A DNA stretch of 5,889 nt. Origin: Thermoplasmata archaeon. Lineage in GTDB: Archaea; Thermoplasmatota; E2; DHVEG-1. The notes beneath the pieces were generated by a model. It saw only the letters and a program-made list of their open reading frames with translations. It ran no database searches and had not been told where the DNA came from. Position numbers and translations under genes: made by a program. Position 1 is the first letter of the stretch. Each line of letters starts with the position of its first letter. The stretch spans positions 1 to 5,889 of the forward strand of contig JAUWGL010000062.1 in the NCBI GenBank assembly GCA_030606465.1, written 5' to 3'. Positions 1 to 5,889 of the stretch are shown piece by piece.

Positions 1-15
1 TCTTTCTTGATAGCT

Positions 16-462
16 ATGAAAATCCAGATAATAATGGGATCAAAATCTGACACCGCTGTTGCTGAAAAAGCAGAAAAAATCCTTAAAGATTTTAGTGTTA
101 ATTATGAAATAAAGGTTGCATCTGCTCATAGAACACCGGATGTTTTAAAAGAACTTGTTGAAAAAAGCGATGCAGATGTTTTTATTGGTATAGCTGGTCT
201 TGCTGCAGCGTTACCTGGAAGTATTGCTGCTCATACAATAAAACCAGTTATAGGAGTACCGGTGAGTGGAAAAGTGAATCTTGATGCGATATTATCAATT
301 ATTCAAATGCCACCAGGAATACCTGTAGCGGCTGTTGGTCTTGATCGTGGTGATAATGCCGCCTTGCTTGCGATATCTATACTAGCTGTTAAAGATAAAA
401 AACTTAGAGATCAATTACAGGATTACAGGAAGAAATTGAAAAAGAAAGCACTTGGAAAATAG
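16..462 (+). CDS. purE: PurE, phosphoribosylaminoimidazole carboxylase / N5-CAIR mutase family
   Basis: Cytosolic enzyme of de novo IMP synthesis that forms carboxyaminoimidazole ribonucleotide (CAIR). The 148-residue product covers the single Rossmann-like PurE domain. Visible motifs are GSKSD (residues 8-12, nucleotide/phosphate loop), SAHRTP (36-41, with the conserved catalytic His38), AGLAAALPG (60-68), PVIGVPV (77-83) and QMPPGIPVA (97-105). Where E. coli PurE has AHLPG this protein has AALPG, a form I recall from archaeal PurE. Whether it uses N5-CAIR made by PurK or AIR plus CO2 cannot be told here, as no purK is visible. I chose the ATG at 16 because [12 protein letters not shown] is the normal family N-terminus; an in-frame TTG at 7 would add three residues. 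A TGA-TAG pair just upstream (8-13, another frame) may end a preceding gene. The lysine-rich C-terminus is usual. The next gene starts 11 bp downstream, so co-transcription with the GMP synthetase genes is likely. Confidence 0.95.
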   Translation: MKIQIIMGSKSDTAVAEKAEKILKDFSVNYEIKVASAHRTPDVLKELVEKSDADVFIGIAGLAAALPGSIAAHTIKPVIGVPVSGKVNLDAILSIIQMPPGIPVAAVGLDRGDNAALLAISILAVKDKKLRDQLQDYRKKLKKKALGK

Positions 463-473
463 TTGATTAGAAA

Positions 474-1421
474 ATGTTTGATGCAGATAAGTTCATTGAA
501 AAAACAATTCCAAAGCTACAGGAAGAAATCAAGGGTAAAGCTTTGATTGCTTTCTCAGGTGGCGTGGATAGTACGGTTTGTACAGCGCTGGTTAACAAAG
601 CAATAGATGAACGACTTGTTGCTGTTCATGTGGATACTGGTTATATGCGTAAGGATGAGTCTAAAAATGTTAAAAAAATGATGGAGAAGATGGGGCTTAA
701 CTTTCGTTTTATAGATGCAAGTAAAGAATATTATAAAGCGTTAAAAGGTGTTGAAGATCCTGAGAAGAAACGTAAAATCATAGGTGAAAAGTTTATCCGT
801 GTTTTTGAAAAAGCTGCTGAAAAAGAGAATGTGAAGTATCTTGTTCAGGGTACTATTGCTCCTGACTGGATTGAATCAGGCGACAGTCTTCGTGATACTA
901 TAAAATCTCATCATAATGTTGGTGGTCTCCCTAAACATATGAAACTAAAGCTTGTGGAACCTCTTAGAGATCTTTATAAGGATGAGGTTAGAAAGGTTGC
1001 CAGAAAATTAAGGTTGCCTGTTTCAGAACGTCAACCATTTCCTGGCCCAGGTTTAGCTATACGTATTATTGGTGAGGCAACACCAGAGCGTACCAAAATT
1101 GTTAGAGAAGCTTGTGACATCGTGGAAAAAGAAATAGAAAATGCAGTAGAAAAAGGGCTTATGGAAAAACCATGGCAGTATTTTGCTGTTCTTCTCCCTG
1201 TTAAATCAGTAGGCGTCCATGGTGATAAAAGAGTATATGGAAATGTGATCTCTGTTCGAGCGGTGCAAAGTGTTGATGCTATGACATGTGCTTATAGTAA
1301 AATTCCTCATGAGGTAATTGACAGGATTTCTACTCGTATAACTAATACGCTTAAGGAGGAAATAAACCGTGTCGTATATGATATAACAAATAAGCCGCCT
1401 AGTACTGTGGAATGGGAATGA
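474..1421 (+). CDS. guaAB: GMP synthase subunit B (ATP pyrophosphatase/synthetase subunit)
   Basis: Synthetase half of archaeal two-subunit GMP synthetase. It adenylates XMP with ATP and uses ammonia from the partner glutaminase to make GMP. The 315-residue product has the N-type PP-loop SGGVDS at residues 28-33, the adenylate/XMP-binding segments VQGTIAPDWIES (124-135) and KSHHNVGGLP (144-153), and EPLRDLYKDEVRKV (162-175). The C-terminal GMP synthetase dimerisation domain follows, beginning at QPFPGPGLAIRI (187-198) and ending with ITNKPPSTVEWE. No glutaminase domain is fused, unlike bacterial GuaA (about 520 residues), and the length suits the free-standing archaeal subunit. The ATG at 474 is a natural start 11 bp after purE, with only a weak ribosome-binding site ahead (GATTAG). 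The amidotransferase subunit starts 4 bp after the stop, so the two halves of the enzyme are almost certainly made from one message. Confidence 0.96.
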   Translation: MFDADKFIEKTIPKLQEEIKGKALIAFSGGVDSTVCTALVNKAIDERLVAVHVDTGYMRKDESKNVKKMMEKMGLNFRFIDASKEYYKALKGVEDPEKKRKIIGEKFIRVFEKAAEKENVKYLVQGTIAPDWIESGDSLRDTIKSHHNVGGLPKHMKLKLVEPLRDLYKDEVRKVARKLRLPVSERQPFPGPGLAIRIIGEATPERTKIVREACDIVEKEIENAVEKGLMEKPWQYFAVLLPVKSVGVHGDKRVYGNVISVRAVQSVDAMTCAYSKIPHEVIDRISTRITNTLKEEINRVVYDITNKPPSTVEWE

Positions 1422-1425
1422 AATA

Positions 1426-2004
1426 ATGGTTAAAATATATATTATCGATAACGGTGGTCAGTGGACGCATCGGGAATGGCGTACGCTACGGGAAATTGGT
1501 GTTGAAACAAAGATAATTCCTAATACTGCATCTTTTGATGAAATTGTTAAAGAGGATGTTGATGGTCTGGTTTTATCTGGTGGTGCTCCAAGAGTAGGAT
1601 TGGAGAGTAAGCTGGGTAACTGTGCTGAGTATCTTAAAAAAGCAGGTTTCCCGGTTCTGGGTATTTGCGCTGGTCATCAGTTTATGGCACAGTTTTTTGG
1701 TGGAGAAGCAAGGCCTTCGAAGATTCCTGAGTTTGGTAAAATAGAGCTGACTCTCCTTAAGGAAAATGATGTGCTTTTCAAGGGTGTTCCCAAAAGGTCT
1801 ATTGTGTGGGAATCCCATAATGATGAAGTAACAAAGCTTCCTGAAGGTTTTGAGTTACTTGCTGAGAGTGAAAACTGTAAGATTCAGGCTATGAAACATA
1901 AGAACAGACCGTTTTATGGGCTGCAGTTTCATCCTGAGGTTGAACACACTGAGTTTGGTGAACATATTTTCAGGAATTTTGTAAAATTTTGTACAAAAAA
2001 ATAA
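1426..2004 (+). CDS. guaAA: GMP synthase subunit A (glutamine amidotransferase)
   Basis: Class I glutamine amidotransferase that hydrolyses glutamine and passes ammonia to the synthetase subunit encoded just upstream. The 192-residue protein contains the catalytic triad: Cys81 in the nucleophile elbow GICAGHQ (79-85), and His169 with Glu171 in GLQFHPEVEH (165-174). It also has the N-terminal IIDNGGQ (6-12) and the oxyanion-loop SGGAP (51-55) typical of GuaA glutaminases. The segment SHNDEV (130-135) is the family's conserved interface region near the synthetase. The elbow has Ala82 where many homologues have Leu or Met (GICLGHQ), a tolerated change. The ATG at 1426 lies 4 bp after the subunit B stop and translational coupling is likely. 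The archaeal split-gene arrangement is shown directly. The order here is synthetase then glutaminase, and the gene closes the purine cluster. Confidence 0.96.
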   Translation: MVKIYIIDNGGQWTHREWRTLREIGVETKIIPNTASFDEIVKEDVDGLVLSGGAPRVGLESKLGNCAEYLKKAGFPVLGICAGHQFMAQFFGGEARPSKIPEFGKIELTLLKENDVLFKGVPKRSIVWESHNDEVTKLPEGFELLAESENCKIQAMKHKNRPFYGLQFHPEVEHTEFGEHIFRNFVKFCTKK

Positions 2005-2024
2005 TCTTCTTACGTAATAACAGC

Positions 2025-2052
2025 TTTTTTGATTTTGAATGGTTGATTTTTT
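2025..2052 (+). terminator. Candidate oligo-T terminator after the purine cluster
   Basis: Two runs of six T (2025-2030 and 2047-2052) with further T-rich sequence between them lie 20-48 bp downstream of the guaAA stop. Archaeal RNA polymerase commonly terminates at such U-tracts without a hairpin, and I see no stable stem here. Position and composition are the only evidence. Confidence 0.35.
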
Positions 2053-2056
2053 AAAT
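2047..2056 (+). promoter_or_regulatory. Candidate archaeal TATA box for the zinc-ribbon/nucS pair
   Basis: TTTTTTAAAT is an A/T-only TATA-like element ending 38 bp before the ATG at 2095. Transcription would start about 25 bp downstream, near 2078-2082, leaving a leader of roughly 15 bases with a G-rich ribosome-binding site. The call rests on spacing alone in AT-rich DNA, and the box overlaps the second T-run of the proposed terminator. Confidence 0.3.
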
Positions 2057-2084
2057 GATTATCTGTTTTTGATATTGTTGATCT

Positions 2085-2092
2085 GGGGGGAG
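2085..2092 (+). promoter_or_regulatory. Ribosome-binding site of the small zinc-ribbon gene
   Basis: GGGGGGAG is an unusually strong purine run in this AT-rich DNA, ending two bases before the ATG at 2095. It is the best argument that the 48-codon frame is translated. Base pairing with the 16S 3' end could use the GGGG or GGAG part, the former giving a more usual spacer. Confidence 0.6.
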
Positions 2093-2094
2093 CA

Positions 2095-2241
2095 ATGAGC
2101 AAGGAAGAATATAAATGTAAATACTGTGGTAAAAAGATGCATAAAATTGATTATGAAATGTATAATTGTTACTGCGGTAAATGCAGAGAACTAATGGAAT
2201 GGAAAAGAACACTTGATCATATAAAGAAGTACGAAAAATAA
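2095..2241 (+). CDS. Small zinc-ribbon protein, function unknown
   Basis: A 48-codon frame between guaAA and nucS that starts with ATG behind a G-rich ribosome-binding site and ends in TAA. The protein (MSKEEYKCKYCGKKMHKIDY at its start) has two zinc knuckles: CKYCG at residues 8-12, and CYCGKC at 25-30. Cys8, Cys11, Cys27 and Cys30 could make a four-cysteine zinc ribbon with a 15-residue loop; Cys25 and His16 are extra possible ligands. The C-terminal 18 residues (31-48) are charged and probably helical. It is strongly basic overall, which suits nucleic acid or ribosome binding, but no function can be assigned. nucS begins 16 bp later, so the two are probably co-transcribed. The regular knuckle pattern, start signals and lack of overlap with other genes make a chance frame unlikely. 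Confidence 0.75.
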   Translation: MSKEEYKCKYCGKKMHKIDYEMYNCYCGKCRELMEWKRTLDHIKKYEK

Positions 2242-2248
2242 GAGAGGT
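2242..2248 (+). promoter_or_regulatory. Ribosome-binding site deciding the nucS start
   Basis: GAGAGGT sits directly after the zinc-ribbon stop. It leaves no spacer for a TTG at 2249 and 9 bases for the TTG at 2258. That favours 2258 as the start; a third TTG at 2261 is 12 bases away. Confidence 0.5.
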
Positions 2249-2257
2249 TTGTCTAAC

Positions 2258-3028
2258 TTGTTGACCAAGGATATTCTCAATCCCGCTGTGTCTGATGCGT
2301 TAAATTTTATTGAAAAACATCACGAATCTGTAGCAGATAAAACCATGCTTTTACTTGCTGGTGATTGTATGGTTGATTACCGTGGTCGTGCACGTTCTTT
2401 TCTTGACTGGGGCGAACGAATAATCATGATAAAACAGGATGGGAACGTACTGGTTCATCAGCCTGTGATGCGTGAACCAATTAACTGGCAGCCAGCTGGC
2501 AGTAGAACAAGTTTCAATGTCACAAAGGATCATCTAATTCTGAGATGCAGTCATACACGGCCTCCTGAAAAAATGAAAATAATATTTCGAAAGATACAGT
2601 TTGTAACAGTTACCTCACTTCGCGATAAAGCAGAACAAATAATATCGGGTATGGAGACAGATGTTATCAATGAAATAATAAGTAACCCAAGCATGGTTGA
2701 AGAAGGTTTACGTATTAGTAAACGTGAAAAACATGTGAAATCAGGGATGATGGATCTTTTTGGTTATGACCTTGAACACACTCCTGTGGTTATCGAAGTG
2801 AAACGTAGCCTTGCAACCATTAGTGCTGTTCAGCAACTACGAATGTATGTGAATGATATCAAAAACGATGTAGAAGAAGCTAGTGTACGCGGGATTCTAT
2901 GTGCACCACATGTTCCCGACATGGTAAAAAACCTGTTAGCGGATTATAACCTTGAATGGAAAGAAGTCGAACGACATGTTGTATTACCTGATGATTTTCA
3001 AAGATCATTGAAAGATTTTAAAAAGTAA
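2258..3028 (+). CDS. nucS: Endonuclease NucS/EndoMS (mismatch-specific endonuclease)
   Basis: DNA repair nuclease of the archaeal/actinobacterial NucS family. Family members cut both strands at certain mismatches and act with the sliding clamp. Numbered from the TTG at 2258 (256 residues), the N-terminal beta domain carries GDCMVDYRGRARSFLDWGER (residues 35-54, with Arg42) and EPINWQP (73-79, with Trp77), positions I recall as DNA-contacting in the Pyrococcus enzyme. The C-terminal RecB-like nuclease domain has Asp166 in GMMDLFGYDLEHTP, Glu180 and Lys182 in VVIEVKRS, and QQLRMYV. These match the D-ExK catalytic core, so the protein looks active. The tail QRSLKDFKK resembles a PCNA-interacting motif (Q-x-x-L-x-x-F). 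The start is ambiguous: TTG codons at 2249, 2258 and 2261 are all in frame, and 2258 fits the ribosome-binding site and family numbering best. It follows the small zinc-ribbon gene by 16 bp. Confidence 0.93.
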   Translation: MLTKDILNPAVSDALNFIEKHHESVADKTMLLLAGDCMVDYRGRARSFLDWGERIIMIKQDGNVLVHQPVMREPINWQPAGSRTSFNVTKDHLILRCSHTRPPEKMKIIFRKIQFVTVTSLRDKAEQIISGMETDVINEIISNPSMVEEGLRISKREKHVKSGMMDLFGYDLEHTPVVIEVKRSLATISAVQQLRMYVNDIKNDVEEASVRGILCAPHVPDMVKNLLADYNLEWKEVERHVVLPDDFQRSLKDFKK

Positions 3029-3045
3029 AACATTATATCATTTAT

Positions 3046-3107
3046 GGGGATGTCTGGATGAGTATAATGGGGCATATCCTATCCGATTCCGCTTTTTCCA
3101 GACCCCT
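3046..3107. repeat. Imperfect inverted repeat between nucS and the secreted-protein gene
   Basis: GGGG-AT-GTCTGGA (3046-3058) is matched by TCCAGAC-CCCT (3097-3107). The arms give seven uninterrupted pairs, a two-base bulge (AT, 3050-3051), then three G-C pairs and one G-T. The 38-base loop (3059-3096) contains a weak inner pairing of GTAT with ATAT. It starts 17 bp after the nucS stop and is much more GC-rich than the flanks. It could be an RNA hairpin in the nucS 3' end, a processing or regulatory site, or a relic of a small mobile element. I see no second copy in the window. Confidence 0.5.
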
Positions 3108-3148
3108 CAAGCTAATTGTATAAAATTCTTAGTTTTAAAAGGATAATC

Positions 3149-3157
3149 TATTTAAAT
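3149..3157 (+). promoter_or_regulatory. Candidate TATA box of the secreted-protein gene
   Basis: TATTTAAAT lies about 40 bp ahead of the TTG start at 3197, with GGATAATC just upstream as a possible TFB-contact region. Transcription beginning near 3178 would leave a short leader holding GGGGGT. The box would fall inside the coding region if the longer frame beginning at 3116 were used, which argues against that start. Confidence 0.4.
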
Positions 3158-3184
3158 TTGAGTATCTTTCTGACTTGTTGTAAT

Positions 3185-3190
3185 GGGGGT
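3185..3190 (+). promoter_or_regulatory. Ribosome-binding site deciding the secreted-protein start
   Basis: GGGGGT, six bases before the TTG at 3197, is the only G-rich stretch in this leader. It selects a start that gives a textbook signal peptide. Confidence 0.55.
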
Positions 3191-3196
3191 AAGAAA

Positions 3197-4591
3197 TTGA
3201 AACAATTGTTGAAATTGATTATTGTTTGTATAATCCTATTATTGATTTGTCCTGTATCATCTGCGAATGAAAATATAAAATTAAAAGGGGCATCATGCAA
3301 ATCGCAAACTTCTCAAACTGAATTGGAAATAACAATTGATGTTTTTTGTGTAGTTATAAAAAATATTGGAGACGAGGTTGCTACTAACGTAGTGGTTAAT
3401 ATTGATTTAACTGGAGAACTTCTATTAGTAGGTCAAACAAGTAGTAGTGGTATTATAACATTTCTTCCAGCAGGCGATACACATGAAGAATGTGTCCGCC
3501 CAGAACTCATGCTTGGTTATGGAGAGGTAACATTATCAGCTTCAGTTAGTGCAGACAACGCACCAGAGGTTCAGAAGAGTAAAGTAATTGGTAGGATGAT
3601 AGGGACAATCTTTATTCCATATCGTGATGTGGCTATTGATGTCAGCACAGATAAAGATGAATATGGTATAGGTGAATCCGTTACTGTTATAGTTACAAAC
3701 GTTGGTGAAACAAAAATAGAAATCGGAGGGCCTTGTTTTTACATTTACAATGACCTTGAAGAACTAGTTTGGGAGGGATGCATGTTTTGTTACTGGGAGC
3801 TTGAACCAGGAGAATTTGAAACTTGGATTTGGAATCAAAAAAATATGAGAGGAGAACAAGTACCAGGTGGCACCTATACCGTAAAAGGAGAATTTAGGAT
3901 AGATGATGAGTTATACACTGACACTGATGTTTTTTACATTTACGTAACAGCTAAGTTTTGCGGTTATGTATACGCCTCAGACAGGCAAACACCTTTAGAG
4001 AATGCTACTATTTCCATAGATGCTGTTGACTGTATATGGATTACAGATGAGAATGGTTACTATGAAACTGGTTACCATTGGATGCCTGGATGGTGGGATC
4101 TCATAGCATGCCCACCAGATGAATACCATGACATTTACATGTGCAGTTTTCAAATAGCACAAGTTGACAAAGGAGAAACATGCGGGGTAAACTTTACGCT
4201 AGATAAAAAAACGAAAAACACGCCACCAAATAATCTAGAGATACAAGGGCCAACAAATTGTAAAATCGGTAAAAAATATGAATATATATTTTCAGCCGTG
4301 GATTCTGAGTCTAACCAGATATATTTCTCAGTTTATTGGGGTGACGGATCCTTCGCAGATTTCTACAAGGCAGATTCAAATGGAAAAATCAAAGTTGAAA
4401 GAACATGGAGTGAAAAAGGTGAATACACCATTCAGGTCTACGCGGTTGATCAATATGCATACTATAGCCATCTGGTAAAACTCGATATAACAGTTACAAA
4501 AGCTAAGCAAATATCTTATCCACTGCTAAAGGTTTTATTAGATAAAATATCTTTATTAGTTAAATTAATAATAGTTAACCCCATCTTTTGA
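3197..4591 (+). CDS. Secreted multidomain beta-sandwich protein with PKD domain, function unknown
   Basis: A 464-residue exported protein. Residues 1-23 form a signal peptide: basic start (KQLLK), hydrophobic core [14 protein letters not shown], and a probable cut after SSA. Four extracellular modules follow by pattern. About 25-130 is a CARDB-like sandwich ([20 protein letters not shown]). About 143-250 is a BsuPI-like module ([12 protein letters not shown], then [12 protein letters not shown] and [12 protein letters not shown]). About 253-336 is a carboxypeptidase-regulatory-like module ([19 protein letters not shown], then TDENGYYE). About 342-434 is a PKD domain with WGDGS at 381-385 and a [16 protein letters not shown] end strand. 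The tail (439-464) is hydrophobic with lysines and may anchor the protein. The mature part has 12 cysteines, including CMFC at 195-198, which suggests disulfides. No catalytic motif is visible; adhesion or surface binding is a guess. The TTG start is set by GGGGGT and the signal peptide. Its last 17 bases overlap the convergent ubiX remnant. Confidence 0.85.
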   Translation: MKQLLKLIIVCIILLLICPVSSANENIKLKGASCKSQTSQTELEITIDVFCVVIKNIGDEVATNVVVNIDLTGELLLVGQTSSSGIITFLPAGDTHEECVRPELMLGYGEVTLSASVSADNAPEVQKSKVIGRMIGTIFIPYRDVAIDVSTDKDEYGIGESVTVIVTNVGETKIEIGGPCFYIYNDLEELVWEGCMFCYWELEPGEFETWIWNQKNMRGEQVPGGTYTVKGEFRIDDELYTDTDVFYIYVTAKFCGYVYASDRQTPLENATISIDAVDCIWITDENGYYETGYHWMPGWWDLIACPPDEYHDIYMCSFQIAQVDKGETCGVNFTLDKKTKNTPPNNLEIQGPTNCKIGKKYEYIFSAVDSESNQIYFSVYWGDGSFADFYKADSNGKIKVERTWSEKGEYTIQVYAVDQYAYYSHLVKLDITVTKAKQISYPLLKVLLDKISLLVKLIIVNPIF

Positions 4592-4877
4592 AAAGAGAAT
4601 GCTTAATACCCAGTTGATCAAGTATTTTTCCAACAATAAAATCCACAAGCTCCTCAATCTTTTTGGGTTTATGATAAAAACCAGGCATAGCCGGTAAAAT
4701 TATTGCACCAGCTTGTTTAGCAGCAAGCATGTTTTTAATACCTGGTAAATCCAACAGGGTCTCACGTATTACAAGAACAAGCTTCCGATTTTCTTTCAGA
4801 CAACAACTAGCAGCACGAGAAGTAAGAGTATCACCATAACCATTAGCAATAGCAGACAAGGTTTTCATACTACACGG
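4575..4877 (-). pseudogene. ubiX: UbiX-type flavin prenyltransferase, C-terminal half only
   Basis: UbiX/Pad1 proteins (about 185 residues) join a dimethylallyl group to FMN, making the prenyl-FMN cofactor of UbiD decarboxylases. Only about the last 100 residues remain. They start at [18 protein letters not shown], the family's central motif, and run through [25 protein letters not shown] and [14 protein letters not shown] to the normal end HSLFKRWG. The N-terminal half with the flavin-binding GxSG loop is missing. Upstream in frame only EITDQCC precedes PCS before a TAA at 4899-4901 inside dnaJ, and the dnaJ stop lies at 4888-4890. The family's VRETPL is IRETLL here, perhaps a sign of decay. 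An ATG at 4868 could give a 97-residue product, but it could not form a normal active site. Homology is clear; 'broken gene' is inference, and an assembly join is the alternative. It is in the dnaJ orientation and converges on the secreted-protein gene. Confidence 0.8.
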
Positions 4878-4887
4878 GCAACACTGG

Positions 4888-5889
4888 TCAGTTATTTCTT
4901 AACTCTTTATCTAATTCCTCCAACAACTTCCTTGCTTTTTTACTAAATTTTCTTGGTGTTTTCACATGAATTTCAACAAATAAATCACCATGACCTCGTC
5001 CATGTAAGCCAGGCATACCCTTATCACGTATTTTAAACATTTCACCATTTTGTGTCCCCTCCGGGATCCTGAGTTTTTCAATCCTACCATTTAGTGTTTC
5101 AACATCTATTTTAGCTCCAAGAGCAGCCTCAGTAAAAGATATTTCTTTTAGCATGTGAAGATCTAAACCTCTCCTATTAAACACATTATGTTTTTTAATA
5201 TGAACAACAACATAAAGATCCCCACTTCCACCGCTTCTAGCCTCACCCTCACCTGCAAGTCTCAACTGTGAACCATCATCCATACCTCCTGGAATTCTTA
5301 TCTCTATATCCCTTGTTTTTTGTAATCTGCCCTCACCATGACATTCAGGGCAACGTTCCTCAATGACACTTCCCTGACCATGACATTTACCACAAGTAGT
5401 CACCTGAGTAAACATTCCAAAAGCAGTCCTCCGAGAGCTTTGAATCTGACCAGAACCATTACAACTAGGACAAGTTTTAGGCGAAGTACCAGGCTTAGCA
5501 CCACTACCATTGCAAACATCACACATCTCAGTTCTAGGAACACGAATAACAGTCTCTAAACCCTTAGATGCATCCTCAAGGCTTATTTCAACATCATACC
5601 TTAAATCCGCACCTTTTCTAGGCCCTCTTCTTTGTCTTCCTCCAAAACCAGTACGATGCCCGAAAAAACGTTCAAAAATATCATCAAAACCAAAACCTGT
5701 ACCTCTAAATATATCACCAAAATCTACACCACGGAAAATATCCTCATAACTATACTGCTGATCTATACCAGCATGACCATACCTATTATACATCGATCTT
5801 TTTTCATTATCAGATAAAACAGCATAAGCCTCAGAAATCTCCTTAAATCTTTCCTCAGCCTCTTTACTAGGGTTTTTATCAGGATGATA
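4888..5889 (-). CDS. dnaJ: Chaperone DnaJ (Hsp40, type I), N-terminus beyond the window
   Basis: Co-chaperone that delivers unfolded proteins to DnaK and stimulates its ATPase. The frame is open to the right edge, so the start and roughly the first 30 residues lie outside; 333 residues are visible. The edge begins inside the J domain at [20 protein letters not shown], with the HPD motif that contacts DnaK. Next come a Gly/Phe-rich linker (about 5630-5750) with repeated DIFRG and [11 protein letters not shown], and then the zinc-binding region (about 5329-5523) with four CxxCxGxG repeats: [32 protein letters not shown]. Two beta-rich substrate-binding domains follow, with a normal end at LRNN. 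All eight zinc cysteines are present, so it is a complete type I DnaJ. An ATG at 5791-5793 is internal, not the start. Many archaea lack Hsp70/Hsp40 and those that have it are thought to have gained it from bacteria; dnaK and grpE may lie to the right. Confidence 0.95.
   Translation of the reverse strand, partial: YHPDKNPSKEAEERFKEISEAYAVLSDNEKRSMYNRYGHAGIDQQYSYEDIFRGVDFGDIFRGTGFGFDDIFERFFGHRTGFGGRQRRGPRKGADLRYDVEISLEDASKGLETVIRVPRTEMCDVCNGSGAKPGTSPKTCPSCNGSGQIQSSRRTAFGMFTQVTTCGKCHGQGSVIEERCPECHGEGRLQKTRDIEIRIPGGMDDGSQLRLAGEGEARSGGSGDLYVVVHIKKHNVFNRRGLDLHMLKEISFTEAALGAKIDVETLNGRIEKLRIPEGTQNGEMFKIRDKGMPGLHGRGHGDLFVEIHVKTPRKFSKKARKLLEELDKELRNN

Noticed and set aside
1..15. Three extra N-terminal residues of PurE from the TTG at 7.
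   Set aside because: The family starts directly before the first beta strand, which the ATG at 16 provides; TTG would be a weaker start without a visible ribosome-binding site.
1573..1818. Minus-strand frame of 81 codons inside guaAA.
   Set aside because: It lies wholly antisense to a well-supported gene and shows no recognisable motif.
2351..2533. Minus-strand frame of 60 codons inside nucS.
   Set aside because: It is antisense to conserved NucS domain sequence, with no motif or start signal.
3046..3110. A tRNA or C/D-box guide RNA in the nucS-downstream spacer.
   Set aside because: There is no GGTTCAAATCC-like T-arm or cloverleaf pairing, and GGATGAG is not a good C box with a matching D box at a proper distance.
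3116..3196. A 27-codon N-terminal extension of the secreted protein from a TTG at 3116.
   Set aside because: It would place the TATA-like box and the GGGGGT site inside the gene and put a second hydrophobic, cysteine-containing stretch ahead of a normal signal peptide. The TTG at 3197 has the better ribosome-binding site.
4278..4478. Plus-strand frame of 66 codons inside the PKD region.
   Set aside because: It is an alternate frame of the secreted protein with no domain features.
5791..5793. ATG as the start of dnaJ.
   Set aside because: The frame continues upstream through 32 codons that read as J domain, including the HPD motif, to the window edge.
5338..5817. Three overlapping plus-strand frames opposite dnaJ, rich in Ser, Thr and Arg.
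   Set aside because: Their composition is what antisense reading of the Gly/Cys-rich DnaJ region gives; they have no ribosome-binding sites and overlap each other.

Overview
The window reads as chromosomal DNA of an AT-rich archaeon, most likely a euryarchaeon. Three things point this way. GMP synthetase is split into two separate genes (glutaminase and synthetase subunits), as is usual in Euryarchaeota. An archaeal NucS/EndoMS mismatch endonuclease is present. The likely promoters are TATA-like boxes about 25 bp ahead of short leaders. The domain mix of the secreted protein, ending in a PKD domain with a 'WGDG' motif and a short hydrophobic tail, recalls proteins I associate with Thermoplasmatota-type genomes; that lineage guess is inference only.

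Layout, left to right. Bases 16-2004 (+) form a tight purine cluster: purE, then the ATP-pyrophosphatase subunit and the glutamine amidotransferase subunit of GMP synthetase, with gaps of 11 and 4 bp. PurE acts at the carboxylation step of IMP synthesis; the two GMP synthetase subunits together convert XMP to GMP. After a 90-bp spacer with T-tracts and a TATA-like box comes a 48-codon zinc-ribbon gene (2095-2241), easily missed because of its size. It is followed 16 bp later by nucS (2258-3028), probably in the same transcript. A 168-bp spacer holds an imperfect inverted repeat and a promoter candidate. It leads to a secreted, cysteine-rich, multidomain beta-sandwich protein (3197-4591).

The right-hand part is on the minus strand and converges on the secreted-protein gene. 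dnaJ runs in from beyond the right edge (4888-5889, J-domain start missing) with all four zinc-finger repeats. Immediately downstream of its stop lies the C-terminal half of a UbiX-type flavin prenyltransferase (4575-4877). The N-terminal flavin-binding half is absent, so this looks like a broken gene whose front was lost at the dnaJ junction.

I see no CRISPR array, tRNA, rRNA, insertion sequence or phage gene. Most of the window is ordinary housekeeping DNA. The less explained parts are the small zinc ribbon beside nucS, the inverted repeat, the secreted protein and the ubiX remnant. I did not find convincing evidence of a new multi-gene system.
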